In this document: one piece after another, positions 15,300 through 27,795 of the stretch
Layout: every line of letters starts with the position of its first letter
Position numbering within the stretch: position 1 is the stretch's first letter
Source: Echinarachnius parma
Lineage: Eukaryota; Echinodermata; Echinoidea; Clypeasteroida; Echinarachniidae
DNA length: 64,000 bases
Assembly (NCBI GenBank): GCA_037951105.1
Contig: JBAMJV010007132.1
Coordinates: 124,001 to 188,000, forward strand
Direction: 5' to 3'
Translations under genes and position numbers: made by a program
Notes under the pieces: generated by a model
Databases searched by the model: none
What the model was told of the DNA's origin: nothing
Seen by the model: only the letters and a program-made list of their open reading frames with translations

Positions 15300-15440
15300 G
15301 TTATCCTCATCGTAAGTATTCTCATTATAAGTATCATCATCATCATCATTCATCATCATTCATCATCATTCATCATCATCATTCATCATCATCCACACTA
15401 TCATCACCATCATCATCATAAGCAGCATCAGCACCACAGG
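15300..15440 (+). repeat. (ATC)n-rich microsatellite
   Basis: Runs of ATC/ATT triplets (catcatcatcattcatcatc and similar). The 137-codon open frame spanning it is His/Ile/Ser low-complexity and has no other support. Confidence 0.85.
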
Positions 15441-17505
15441 ACAATGATATTGATCATCCTAAACAATACTCTTATTAAACGATTATCATATCCATATTTA
15501 TAATCATCTTCTATATTAAATTACTCTGGTGGTATATTATTGCATATAAGCGAAGAACATTTTACACACCTCTTTATCCACAATATGTCCTTTTGTTTGC
15601 TCAACTTTGTATACATGGAATTTCGTCTCTTCCAAATAGTCAGTCAGTCCATTGTAAAATCAAACAATTGTCTAAGTAACACACCAAATCTTGCGCATCT
15701 TTCAACAAATATATATATACATTGTTTGGTAAAATGTATATACAAAAAACATTTCACAATCACCAATTTACTTGTATCAAGTATAATTTATGATGATGAT
15801 AATGGTAGATGTATATATTGTGATGTATGGTGTTGATTAGGAAGATTAAACAAATGATGTATATTTGCCAGCATTGCCATATGATCATTATTTCAAAATC
15901 CCAATCATAGTTAGTGTCATTTAACATCATTAGTTATCACTTTCATCATCATCATTATTATCATGACCATCTGTATCATCACGGATTCATCATCATTCAA
16001 CTAAAATCTCATTGTTTTACTTGATCATGTTGATGTTCATCACATGATAACATGCACTATCACCTGAAATAATTTTGTATTAAAACATATGAACATTAAT
16101 CCGTTGCAAGATTAAACATAGTTAAGACAGAGGAATATATTTTAGACTATATAATCAATTTATTATTTCATTTTATAATCGTATTGCTGATAATGTTCAA
16201 CATAGTGTGGCACATATTAGTATTACAACATATGAAGTGCTAACATTTCGAATGTATAACAGCGTAATTTTATCATCATATCCAGTAACACAGTTAAATT
16301 TTTACCAAAGAAAAAAGAAGTTCGGCATGTGTCTGCATTTGTTACTAAAATTTGATCTTATTTAAAGCATCATGTCATTCTAACGATTTGTTTCGCCAAT
16401 ATATATTTATTATTAGTTTTATTTAAATGGATTATTCATTACAATTTGTTACAAAGTGTATATTAAAAACAAAAAAATGGTGTAAATTTTATTTTGAATT
16501 CCATTTGCATTGCACAACTTATATTATATATAAAGCTACAGAAAAACAACTCGGGTAATGACGTGTCGTAACATGGAAGATTAAATCATTGGACATGATG
16601 AAAGGGCCATCAATTTCTTTGACGGCACCACACATTTCGACTCGGGTCAAGTGCGGGTGCCGTCTCGTGATCATGACCTAGCTGACCAAGCCTCTGGATA
16701 AAGGCTACAAACGGCAGGAAGTTCGCACTTGAGTCTGACCCTATGCTTTTGTTTTCATGGTGAACCACTTGAGCGCTTTTCACTGCACGCTTTTGAGTGG
16801 GGAAGTTACATTACCTATTGTAATCGTTTGACAAACACGCGAGCGCACAATGCCAAGCCCCTTGGATAAGGCTGTGGTTATAATCTGCTTTGTTTAAGAG
16901 GTTGATATGCTCGCGACCCTCGTATTATGCTACTATGATCATTATACCCAAGTCAAATCTGCTAATAATTACAGGATCAGGGGCGCGTTTTATGTAAGGG
17001 TCTCATCTAAGAGCGTCCTAACTGTCACGTGACTACGACTGCATTACATACGACAGTCGTCCTGCAAGAAAGGCTCCTAAGTCTAGGAATTGTACGGACT
17101 TTCGATACCACTGGTCACTTTCGTAACCTTTGCCATGAACCTATTATAAAATCTGTAAAATAAGTATCAGCATATGACCCTATTGATGGTTTATTTGTGC
17201 GTTGGAATTAAAAACTACATGAAACAATAACATCAGCAACATATTACGATGTTCAGTTCGTATGGACAGCAAACGGGCAGCTGAAACCGAACACAAAAGA
17301 AACATGAAATATTTTTGTTCGGAAAAGATCTGCTTACACATATATATTTGCCTCAATAGAAGACATTTTACCTAAACATACAGCAGCGATATTGATAATA
17401 TACTTTGTCTTTTAAAAATAATATGCTAGAGTCATATAGCTATGATTGCTCCCCCTAGCCATCAATTTTTTAATACAAACCCTTAAACAAAAGAGGGGGA
17501 ACATA
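15441..17505. other. AT-rich spacer, no gene recognised
   Basis: Contains a second short ATC-rich patch near 15940-15990 and a slightly GC-richer stretch at 16610-17100. No splice-bounded coding segment or transposon end was recognised. It ends where satellite B begins. Confidence 0.5.
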
Positions 17506-19841
17506 ATACTCCTTTATTATTGATAATCAATGAATGGAAATACATAGGTCCCTACCTGGCCCATGCCGTCTAAGTATTTTATTTAATTGTTTGTATTGCT
17601 ATATACTCCAATAAAATACATATATTGGTAAATATTTCCTTGACATAGTTTGTAAAGCAATGCAACGGCTGGGGCCAGAAGGCCACCAATTCTAAGATGT
17701 TAATTGATAATCAATAAACTGAAATACATAGGTCCCTACCTGGCCTCAGACGTCTAAGTATTTTATTTTATTTTTTGAATTGCCTTATACTCCAGTAAAA
17801 TACATCTATTGGTATATATTTTCTTGACATCGTTTTTAAAGCAATGAAACGGCTGGGGCCAGGAGGCCACCAATTCTAAGATGTCAAGTGATAATCAATA
17901 AACTGAAATACATAGGTCCCTACCTGGCCTCAGACGTCTAAGTATTTTATTTTATTTTTTGAATTGCCTTATACTCCAATAAAATACATATATTGGTATA
18001 TATTTCCTTGTCATCGGTTTTAAAGCAATGGAACGGCTGGGGCCAGGAGGCCACCACTTCTCAGATTTCAATTGATAATCAATGAGTCGAAATCCATAGG
18101 TCCCTACCTGGCCCCTGCCGTCTAAGTATTTTATTTAATTTGTGGTATTGCTATATACTCCAATAAAATACATATATTGGTAATTTCCTTGACATCGTTT
18201 GTAAAGCAATGAAACGGCTGGGGCCAGAAGGCCACCACTTCTAAGATGTCAATTGATAATCAATAAACTGAAATACATAGGTCCTGCCTCAGACGTCAAA
18301 GTATTTAATTTAATTTTTTGTATTGCTATATACTCCAATAAAATACATCTATTGGAAAATATTTCCTTGACATCGGTTTTAAAGCAATGAAACGGCTGGG
18401 GCCAGGAGGCCACCACTTCTCAGATGTCAATTGATAATCAATAAAATGAAATACATACGCCCCTACCTGGCCTCAGCCGTCTAAGTATTTAATTTATTTT
18501 TTTGTATTGCTATATACTCCAATAAAATACATATATTGGTAAATATTTCCTTGACATCGTTTGTAAAGCAATGAAACGGTTGGGGCCAGGAGGCCACCAC
18601 TTCTCAGATGTCAATTAATAATCAATAAATCGAAATCCATAGGTCCCTACTTGGCCCCCGCCGTCTAAGTATTTAATTTATATTTTTGTATTGCTATATA
18701 CTCCAATAAAATACATATATTGGTAAATATTTCTTTGACATCGTTTGTAAAGCAATGAAACGGCTAGGGCCGGAAGGCCACCACTTCTCAGATGTCAATT
18801 GATAATCAATAAATGGAAATACATAGGTCCCTACTTGGCCTCAGCCGTCTAAGTATTTAATTAATTTTTTTGTATTGCTATATACTCCAATAAAATACAT
18901 ATATTGGTAAATATTTCCTTGACATCGTTTGTAAAGCAATGAAACGGTTGGGGCCAGGAGGCCACCACTTCTCAGATGTCAATTAATAATCAATAAATCG
19001 AAATCCATAGGTCCCTACTTGGCCCCCGCCGTCTAAGTATTTAATTTATATTTTTGTATTGCTATATACTCCAATAAAATACATATATTGGTAAATATTT
19101 CTTTGACATCGTTTGTAAAGCAATGAAACGGCTAGGGCCGGAAGGCCACCACTTCTCAGATGTCAATTAATAATCAATAAATCGAAATCCATAGGTCCCT
19201 ACTTGGCCCCCGCCGTCTAAGTATTTAATTTATATTTTTGTATTGCTATATACTCCAATAAAATACATATATTGGTAAATATTTCTTTGACATCGTTTGT
19301 AAAGCAATGAAACGGCTAGGGCCGGAAGGCCACCACTTCTCAGATGTCAATTGATAATCAATAAATGGAAATACATAGGTCCCTACTTGGCCTCAGCCGT
19401 CTAAGTATTTAATTAATTTTTTTGTATTGCTATATACTCCAATGAAATACATCTATTGCAATATATTTCCTTGTCCTCGGTTTTAAAGCAATGAAACGGC
19501 TGGGGCCAGGAGGCCACCACTTCTCAGATGTCAATTTATAATCAATAAAATTAAATACATAGGTCCTGCCTCAGACGTCAGAGTATTTTATTTAATTTTT
19601 TGTATTGCTATATACTCCAATAAAATACATCTATTGGTATATATTTCCTTGACATCGATTTTAAAGCAATGGAACGGTTGGGGCCAGGAGGCCACCACTT
19701 CTCAGATGTCAATTAATAATCAATAAATCGAAATCCATAGGTCTCTACTTGGCCCCCGTCGTCTAAGTATTTTATTTAATTTTTTTGTATTGCCATACAT
19801 TCCAATAAAATACATTTATTGGTATTGACATCGGTTTTTAA
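17506..19841 (+). repeat. Satellite B: 13 units of about 184 bp
   Basis: The marker ATAATCAAT recurs at 17522, 17707, 17890, 18074, 18255, 18433, 18617, 18801, 18985, 19169, 19353, 19537 and 19715, spacing 178-185 bp. Each unit holds GGTCCCTACYTGGCC, then an AT-rich segment with TCCAATAAAATACAT, then a GC-rich GGCTGGGGCCAGGAGGCCAC palindrome-like block. The 178-bp units have lost six bases at the GGTCC site. Some units (18617, 18985, 19169) are near identical, so duplication inside the array is recent. Confidence 0.96.
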
Positions 19842-22800
19842 GGAGGTAATATATACTGTTTTATATTCCATTTCCAGACCCCCCCCCCGCCCTCCCTTGG
19901 CTCCACCTAGCCATCCATAAAACATTGTTATGCCACCCCCTTCCCCCCTCTCAACACTAGTCCCATAATCTGTTCATATTTAATAAAACAAAACCTAAAA
20001 CCACGGAGGTAATATATACTGCTTTATATTCCCTTATCCAGACCTACCCCCCCCTACCCTTGGCTCCCCCTAACCATCCATGAAACCTTGTTATGCCCTA
20101 CCCCTTCCCCCCTCTCGCGATAGTCCCATAATCTGTTCATATTTAATTTAAAAAAACCTAAATCCAAGGAGGTAATATATACTGCTTTATATTCCCTTAT
20201 CCTGACCTACCCCCCCCCCCCCCTTGGCTCCCCCTAACCATCCATGAAACCTTGTTATGCCCCCCCCTTCCCCCCTCTCAACACTAGTCCCATAATCTGC
20301 TCATATTTAATAAAACAAAACCTAAAACCAAGGAGGTAATATATACTGCTTTATATTCCCTTATCCAGACCTACCCCCCCCCCTACCCTTGGCTCCCCCT
20401 AACCATCTATGGAACCTTGTTATGCCCCCCCCCCCCCTTCCCCCCTCTCGACACTAGTCCCATAATCTGTTCATATTTAATTTTAAAAAAACTAAATCCA
20501 AGGAGGTAATATATACTGCTTTATATTCCCTTATCCAGACCTACCCCCCCCCCTTGGCTCCCCCTAACCTAACCATCCATGAAACCTTGTTATGCCCCCC
20601 CCCCCCTTCCCCCCCCCCCTCTCGCGATAGTCCCATAATCTTCATATTTAATAAAACAAAACCTAAAACCACGGAGGTAATATATACTGCTTTATATTCC
20701 CTTATCCAGACCTACCCCCCCCCCCCCCCCTTGGCTCCCCTAACCATCTATGAAACCTTGTTATGCCCCCCCCTTCCCCCCTCTCGACACTAGTCCCATA
20801 ATCTGTTCATATTTAATAATAAACCTAAAACCAAGGAGGTAATATATACTGCTTTATATTCCCTTATCCTGACCTACCCCCCCCCCCCTTGGCTCCCCCT
20901 AACCATCCATGAAACCTTGTTATGCCCTGCCCCTTCCCCCATCTCGACACTAGTCCCATAATCTGTTCATATTTAATTTAAAAAACCTAAAACCAAGGAG
21001 GTAATATATACTGCTTTATATTCCCTTATCCAGACTTACCCCCCCCCCTACCCTTGGCTCCCCCTAACCATCTATGAAACCTTGTTATGCCCCCCCCCCC
21101 CTTCCCCCCTCTCGACACTAGTCCCATAATCTGTTCATATTTAATAAAAAACCTAAAACCAAGGAGGTAATATATACTGCTTTATATTCCCTTATCCAGA
21201 CTTACCCCCCCCCCCCCTTGGCTCCCCCTAACCATCCATGAAACCTTGTTATGCCCTACCCCTTCCCCCTCTCGACACTAGTCCCATAATCTGTTCATAT
21301 TTAATTTAAAAAAACCTAAAACCAAGGAGGTAATATATACTGCTTTATATTCCCTTATCCAGACCTACCCCCCCCCCCCTTGGCTCCCCCTAACCTAACC
21401 ATCCATGAAACCTTGTTATGCCCCCCCCCCCCCCCCCTTCCCCCCCCCCCCCCTCTCGCGATAGTCCCATAATCTTCATATTTAATAAAACAAAACCTAA
21501 AACCACGGAGGTAATATATACTGCTTTATATTCCCTTATCCAGACCTACCCCCCCCCCCCCCCCTTGGCTCCCCTAACCATCTATGAAACCTTGTTATGC
21601 CCCCCCCCTTCCCCCCTCTCGACACTAGTCCCATAATCTGTTCATATTTAATAATAAACCTAAAACCAAGGAGGTAATATATACTGCTTTATATTCCCTT
21701 ATCCTGACCTACCCCCCCCCCCCCCCCCTTGGCTCCCCCTAACCATCCATGAAACCTTGTTATGCCCTGCCCCTTCCCCCATCTCGACACTAGTCCCATA
21801 ATCTGTTCATATTTAATTTAAAAAACCTAAAACCAAGGAGGTAATATATACTGCTTTATATTCCCTTATCCAGACTTACCCCCCCCCTACCCTTGGCTCC
21901 CCCTAACCATCTATGAAACCTTGTTATGCCCCCCCCCCTTCCCCCCTCTCGACACTAGTCCCATAATCTGTTCATATTTAATAAAAAACCTAAAACCAAG
22001 GAGGTAATATATACTGCTTTATATTCCCTTATCCAGACTTACCCCCCCCCCCCCCTTGGCTCCCCCTAACCATCCATGAAACCTTGTTATGCCCTACCCC
22101 TTCCCCCTCTCGACACTAGTCCCATAATCTGTTCATATTTAATTAAAAAAAACCTAAAACCAAGGAGGTAATATATACTGCTTTATATTCCCTTATCCTG
22201 ACCTACCCCCCCCCCCCTTGGCTCCCCCTAACCATCCATGAAACCTTGTTATGCCCCCCCCTTTCCCCCTCTTGACACTAGTCCCATAATCTGTTCATAT
22301 TTAATAAAAAACCTAAAACCAAGGAGGTAATATATACTGCTTTATATTCCCTTATCCAGACCTACCCCCCCCCCCCCCCTTGGCTCCCCCTAACCATCTA
22401 TGAAACCTTGTTATGCCACCCCCTTCCCCCCTCTCAACACTAGTCCCATAATCTGTTCATATTTAATAAAACAAAACCTAAAACCACGGAGGTAATATAT
22501 ACTGCTTTATATTCCCTTATCCAGACCTACCCCCCCCCCCCTACCCTTGGCTCCCCCTAACCATCCATGAAACCTTGTTATGCCCTACCCCTTCCCCCCT
22601 CTCGCGATAGTCCCATAATCTGTTCATATTTAATTTAAAAAAACCTAAATCCAAGGAGGTAATATATACTGCTTTATATTCCCTTATCCTGACCTACCCC
22701 CCCCCTTGGCTCCCCCTAACCATCCATGAAACCTTGTTATGCCCCCCCCCCCTCTTCCCCCCCTCTCGACACTAGTCCCATAATCTGTTCATATTTAATA

Positions 22801-24782
22801 AAACAAAACCTAAAACCACGGAGGTAATATATACTGCTTTATATTCCCTTATCCAGACCTACCCCCCCCCTGGCTCCCCCTAACCATCTATGAAACCTTG
22901 TTATGCCCCCCCCCCTTCCCCCCTCTCAACACTAGTCCCATAATCTGCTCATATTTAATAAAACAAAACCTAAAACCACAGAGGTAATATATACTGCTTT
23001 ATATTCCCTTATCCAGACCTACCCCCCCCCCCCCTACCCTTGGCTCCCCTAACCATCCATGAAACCTTGTTATGCCCTACCCCTTCCCCCCTCTCGCGAT
23101 AGTCCCATAATCTGTTCATATTTAATTTAAAAAAACCTAAATCCAAGGAGGTAATATATACTGCTTTATATTCCCTTATCCAGACCTACCCCCCCCCCTT
23201 GGCTCCCCCTAACCATCCATGAAACCTTGTTATGCCCCCCCCCCCCCCCTCTTCCCCCCTCTCGACACTAGTCCCATAATCTGTTCATATTTAATAAAAA
23301 CAAAACCTAAAACCACGGAGGTAATATATACTGCTTTATATTCCCTTATCCAGACCTACCCCCCCCCCCCCCCTGGCTCCCCCTAACCATCTATGAAACC
23401 TTGTTATGCCCCCCCCCCCCTTCCCCCCTCTCGACACTAGTCCCATAATCTGTTCATATTTAATAAAAAACCTAAAACCAAGGAGGTAATATATACTGCT
23501 TTATATTCCCTTATCCAGACCTACCCCCCCCCCCCTTGGCTCCCCCTAACCATCCATGAAACCTTGTTATGCCCTACCCCTTCCCCCCTCTCGCGATAGT
23601 CCCATAATCTGTTCATATTTAATTAAAAAAAACCTAAATCCAAGGAGGTAATATATACTGCTTTATATTCCCTTATCCTGACCTACCCCCCCCCCCCCCC
23701 CTTGGCTCCCCCTAACCATCCATGAAACCTTGTTATGCCCCCCCCCTCTTCCCCCCCTCTCGACACTAGTCCCATAATCTGTTCATATTTAATAAAACAA
23801 AACCTAAAACCACGGAGGTAATATATACTGCTTTATATTCCCTTATCCAGACCTACCCCACCCCCCCCCCCCCCTGGCTCCCCCTAACCATCTATGAAAC
23901 CTTGTTATGCCCCCCCCCCCTTCCCCCCTCTCAACACTAGTCCCATAATCTGCTCATATTTAATAAAACAAAACCTAAAACCACAGAGGTAATATATACT
24001 GCTTTATATTCCCTTATCCAGACCTACCCCCCCCCCTACCCTTGGCTCCCCCTAACCATCCATGAAACCTTGTTATGCCCTACCCCTTCCCCCCTCTCGC
24101 GATAGTCCCATAATCTGTTCATATTTAATTTAAAAAAACCTAAATCCAAGGAGGTAATATATACTGCTTTATATTCCCTTATCCAGACCTACCCCCCCCC
24201 CTTGGCTCCCCCTAACCATCCATGAAACCTTGTTATGCCCCCCCCCCCCCCTCTTCCCCCCTCTCGACACTAGTCCCATAATCTGTTCATATTTAATAAA
24301 AACAAAACCTAAAACCACGGAGGTAATATATACTGCTTTATATTCCCTTATCCAGACCTACCCCCCCCCCTGGCTCCCCCTAACCATCTATGAAACCTTG
24401 TTATGCCCCCCCCCTTCCCCCTCTCGACACTAGTCCCATAATCTGTTCATATTTAATAAAAAACCTAAAACCAAGGAGGTAATATATACTGCTTTATATT
24501 CCCTTATCCAGACCTACCCCCCCCCCCCTTGGCTCCCCCTAACCATCCATGAAACCTTGTTATGCCCTACCCCTTCCCCCCTCTCGACACTAGTCCCATA
24601 ATCTGTTCATATTTAATTTAAAAAAACCTAAGGCACCAAGGAGGTAATATATACTGCTTTATATTCCCTTATCCTGACCTACCCCCCCCCCCCCTTGGCT
24701 CCCCCTAACCATCCATGAAACCTTGTTATGCCCTACCTCTTCCCCCCTCTCGACACTAGTCCCATAATCTGTTCATATTTAA
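19842..24782 (+). repeat. Satellite C: 30 units of about 165 bp with two C-tracts each
   Basis: The marker GGAGGTAATATATACTG starts 30 units from 19842 to 24640, spacing 156-181 bp. Each unit has one C-tract after CAGACCTA and another after TTGTTATG, roughly 4-18 C long; most length variation lies in these tracts while the rest is nearly constant. It abuts satellite B directly. Higher-order structure is visible: the five units from 20502 recur from 21326 (shift 824-840 bp), and four units from 22981 recur from 23985 (shift about 1003 bp). Proline-rich open frames here are repeat artefacts. Confidence 0.97.
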
Positions 24783-24783
24783 T

Positions 24784-24822
24784 GCTCTCATATGAGGTAA
24801 TTTACCTTTAAGTACCCGAAAT
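24784..24822 (-). repeat. Orphan inverted fragment of satellite A
   Basis: Immediately after the last satellite C unit, GCTCTCATATGAGGTAATTT and the following 19 bases match, in reverse complement, the satellite A segment running from ATTTCGGGTACTTTAA to CATATGAGAGC. It is the only satellite A piece right of 13515 that I found, and it is inverted. Confidence 0.8.
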
Positions 24823-25393
24823 ACTCCACACCGAAGTACGATTTACAAATCCTATTCAAAACTGGTGAGGGAGTAAAAAATTACACCCCCCTCCCCCCCC
24901 CCTCCCCCCACCCCTCCCCCGGCCGATTCTTGGTCAAATATGCCTCATCCCGTATAGAGTCGCTATCAGATCCCACCAATCACCATGATCACTTTAGCAT
25001 TGTACTATGCCTCATCCCGTAGCTATTCCTATACACTTAAGATCACTACAGTATATGCACCATCTTCAAGACGGCAATCACACTACCGGTCACGTTTCGA
25101 TGAATCCTTGAAAACTACCGTCAACTTCAAATTTTACGGCTACGCGTTTTACGGCCTGCTTCAAGACGGTAAAATTATGGGGCAGCATAGCATAGTTAGG
25201 CATCACCAAATGAAAATTAAAATTGCACGCAAATAATGCAAATGATATTCAATGGGTTGGGACTTACCTAATGTAAATCATTATGCCCTTTGAAATAAAA
25301 AAAAATACTGATATTTGGCCAAAATATGGTACTTAAACCATTTGTTGTGTCACCATTTTCGCCATTCGTTTTATAGCGCACTGTGCTGCGAGC
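24823..25393. other. Spacer with a C-rich tract
   Basis: Contains a C-rich run at about 24885-24920 and otherwise unremarkable sequence. The 83-codon frame at 24985-25236 has no recognisable similarity or splice context. Confidence 0.4.
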
Positions 25394-25560
25394 TTACACC
25401 TTTCGCGTGCGCGCCCCACCGCTGTCGCTCGCAATTTTAAAACCTGATCGCGCGGCATGCAGCACACGCGGCGGCGTATCGCAGCGGCGAACGAGGGCTA
25501 AAATCACCAAATCATGGCCCCACAACCCCCGGTTTGTGCGATAAAATGAATATGTGAGAC
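25394..25560. promoter_or_regulatory. CpG-dense patch, possible unmethylated promoter-like segment
   Basis: Many CpG dinucleotides lie within about 130 bases (GCGTGCGCGCC, GATCGCGCGGC, CACGCGGCGGCGTATCGC), unlike the CpG-poor surroundings. A 115-codon minus-strand frame covers it but I recognise no protein. It could be a promoter, an old exon or part of a transposon. Confidence 0.25.
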
Positions 25561-25808
25561 TGCTTGAGGCGAAAAAAACTTCCGAGAATATATCGTGAAA
25601 GCATCTGAATTTTCCAAAAATACAATTTTCCAAATTGCGAAATACTTCCGATTGCTCTAAAATTCGAGATTTCAGTTCACTGCGAAAATGCGGCAAAAAA
25701 TGACTTACCGATGTCGAAATTGATCGAGTTTCTGGATTCAAAACACGAACCGGATCTATGATTCTTTAAGTAAAACCCCTGTTATCATTAAAAAAGAGCC
25801 GTTGCAAC

Positions 25809-26607
25809 TAGTGCTGAGTCCAAACGGATAGCCATTCGGTATCCGACCGTGAAGGTCAGATACCGAATTCAAATTCTCGGATACGAGTACCGTAGTGGCC
25901 AGGGAACTCGGCCAGTCACACACAGCACAGTGCGCCATTGACTTTGTACACGCGCCGCTTTGCCGTTGAGCGATAATTTTCAATCGAGCAAGACACCGCG
26001 ATATTGCGGTCCAATTGATGTAAGTTTCTATCGAAATGAACTACCGAGCGTAGATCTACACAAGCGAGAATCAAGATTCTAAAAATTGAAATCTCAAATT
26101 ATCGTGAACAAAATAAAAAATAATGAATTTTGGATTATAAGACTGCCTTTCAAGCGATTTTCTGGATAACCAGTCCTGAGGAATACAGAACAGCAAGATT
26201 TTTTATGAGCAATATGCAGATAAATCGTTTGATATAAGTTTCGAGTCACACGTTCAGTGCATTCTCGGCAAATCTAATTTCAAAGTCAGCCCTGTCCCTT
26301 TTTTGGCCAGGTTCTCCCCCCGGCCGAGTTCTCTGGCCACTATGGTATACAAAAAAAAAAAGAAGAAAAAAAAATCGTTAAATGCTTCAACCATGGTTGA
26401 AGTATCAAAAATCAAAGCTCCATGTTTGTTTGTTTTTTACATTTCGGATAAATTCGATATTTAAATTTTTTTTGGATTTTAAAAATATTTTTAAAACATT
26501 TATTTATTTATTTATTTTTATTTTAACATTTCGGATATATCTGATATCCGTCCGTTTTTACTCGGCTCATATCCGGATACCAATATATCCAGTTTGACTC
26601 AGCACTA
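25809..26607. mobile_element. hAT-like non-autonomous element with 8-bp target duplication
   Basis: The ends are inverted repeats beginning TAGTGCTGAGTC (left) and ending GACTCAGCACTA (right), extended by AAACGGATA / TATCCAGTTT. They are flanked by GTTGCAAC (25801-25808) and GTTACAAC (26608-26615), 7 of 8 matching. An 8-bp duplication and TAG-type ends fit the hAT superfamily. The interior is rich in GGATATCCG-like half-palindromes and lacks a transposase frame. Confidence 0.75.
25893..26342. repeat. Second inverted-repeat pair inside the hAT-like element
   Basis: TAGTGGCCAGGGAACTCGG (from 25893) is mirrored by CCGAGTTCTCTGGCCACTA (to 26342) with one mismatch. It may be a second element nested in the first or sub-terminal arms of a foldback. 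No convincing target duplication flanks it. Confidence 0.55.
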
Positions 26608-26652
26608 GTTACAACTCAAGAGGGCGCTCTCTAAAAAAACTCAATTGGTTTT

Positions 26653-26698
26653 ATGAGAGTCGTATACAGCCTAGCTTTCGACTGTATACGACTCTCAT
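26653..26698. repeat. Perfect hairpin: 17-bp arms, 12-nt loop
   Basis: ATGAGAGTCGTATACAG (26653-26669) is followed by 12 bases and then its exact reverse complement (26682-26698). It lies 3' (minus sense) of the LINE tail and could be part of that element's 3' UTR or a separate small foldback. Confidence 0.9.
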
Positions 26699-26801
26699 TT
26701 TACCACATTGGCGATTTTTTAGTAGACGAGCAGTTTTCAGCAGTATTTTCCATATTCAATTGGTTTTAGCCATTTTTCATACAAAATTGTGCATTTGATA
26801 T

Positions 26802-27074
26802 TTAAGGTAATTTCATCAAGTAGGTTTTCAGGCATGATTTAAAGGTATTGATTGTTTGAGATTGACGGAGATCTTGGGGAAGCTGATTCCATAGATGTGG
26901 TGCAGCAACCCGCAATGATCTGTCCCCCCACGACCTCCTAGATCTTCCTTCCAAGAGCTGGACTGTAGAGGTGGATCGAAGTCTTGTTCGGCCTGGCACG
27001 CGCACTTGAAGAAGTTCGGAGATGTAGAGAGGGGCCTGGTTATGCATGGATTTGTAACAACTTTTTAAAAACAA
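26802..27074 (-). pseudogene. Non-LTR retrotransposon ORF2 C-terminal fragment
   Basis: The 90-residue minus-strand frame has the signature of the extreme C-terminus of LINE reverse-transcriptase proteins: a YKSMHNQAPLYISELL-like segment, then RSLRVAAPHLWNQLP, then FKSCLKTYL close to the stop. This tail is known from CR1/L2/Jockey-like and related LINEs. The catalytic domain is absent, so this is a 5'-truncated copy, the usual product of incomplete reverse transcription. The frame itself is intact, so it is probably not ancient. The clade cannot be fixed from the tail alone. Confidence 0.85.
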
Positions 27075-27179
27075 CTTTTTAAAAACCTATTTAGATTTTT
27101 TTCAAAGTAGTCTATAAGCATTTTAAAAATTTTTCTAAAAAGTCAAAATGTCCCCTGGCAGAGAACTTTTTAATAAAAA

Positions 27180-27322
27180 TATGTTTATGGATATTTCAGC
27201 CGTTTCTGAACCGATTTTGATAAAATAAAGTTTATTCTGTCATTAAAATTGTATGTTCTTTCAAATTTGACAGTAAATCATATTTTGTGAAGTGCCCTCT
27301 TTACCAAAACTCAACTATCCCT
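27180..27322 (-). mobile_element. TTAA family 1 fragment (inverted)
   Basis: The sequence up to AACTCAACTATCCCT, followed by TTAA at 27323-27326, is the reverse complement of the 5' part of the 14501 and 45400 copies, including the ACCGATTTTGATAAAATAAA segment and the GCCCTCT block. The other terminus was not located, possibly disrupted by the LINE and hAT insertions. Confidence 0.5.
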
Positions 27323-27607
27323 TTAACTAGACACATGCAAATATATGTTTTTTTGTTCAATCTTTTGCTTGGTAAATATATTGTTTCTCTCTTTTTAACC
27401 TTAACTTCACACTTTTATCTAGAGCTGTCAGATTGAAGCGAAACATATGATAATGTTAACTTTATAATGTTCATTTTTGTATGCAGACTTTTCTTTTCAC
27501 TATTTAAACACTGTATTGCTCTTAGTAATGGCTCGCCCCACATTTGGCAGTTATATTTGCCATGTGGAAATGAATGGAGCAATATTTGGCGCTAGTGGAG
27601 AAGGAAT

Positions 27608-27795
27608 TGGATATTATACAAATATACAATGACACTCGAGGATCTAGCTAAAACTATTCGCATCGAAGGAACATCAAATAGTACTGTTCTCCCGAGGGCC
27701 ATCGGCCCGAGGGAGAATGGTACTATTGTTGTTCCTGAGTGCGAATAGTTTAAGCTTGTTCCGAGAATGAGTCATTGTATATTTGTTTTATATCC
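27608..27795. mobile_element. Foldback MITE, about 188 bp
   Basis: Almost the whole segment is self-complementary. ACAAATATACAATGA (left) pairs with TCATTGTATATTTGT (right), CTATTCGCA with TGCGAATAG, and the centre is CTCCCGAGGGCC / GGCCCGAGGGAG-like. Such hairpin MITEs are non-autonomous. Superfamily not assigned because no clear target duplication was found. Confidence 0.65.

Noticed and set aside
15090-15503. 137-codon plus-strand frame rich in His/Ile
   Set aside because: Open because of ATC triplets; no homology or splice context.
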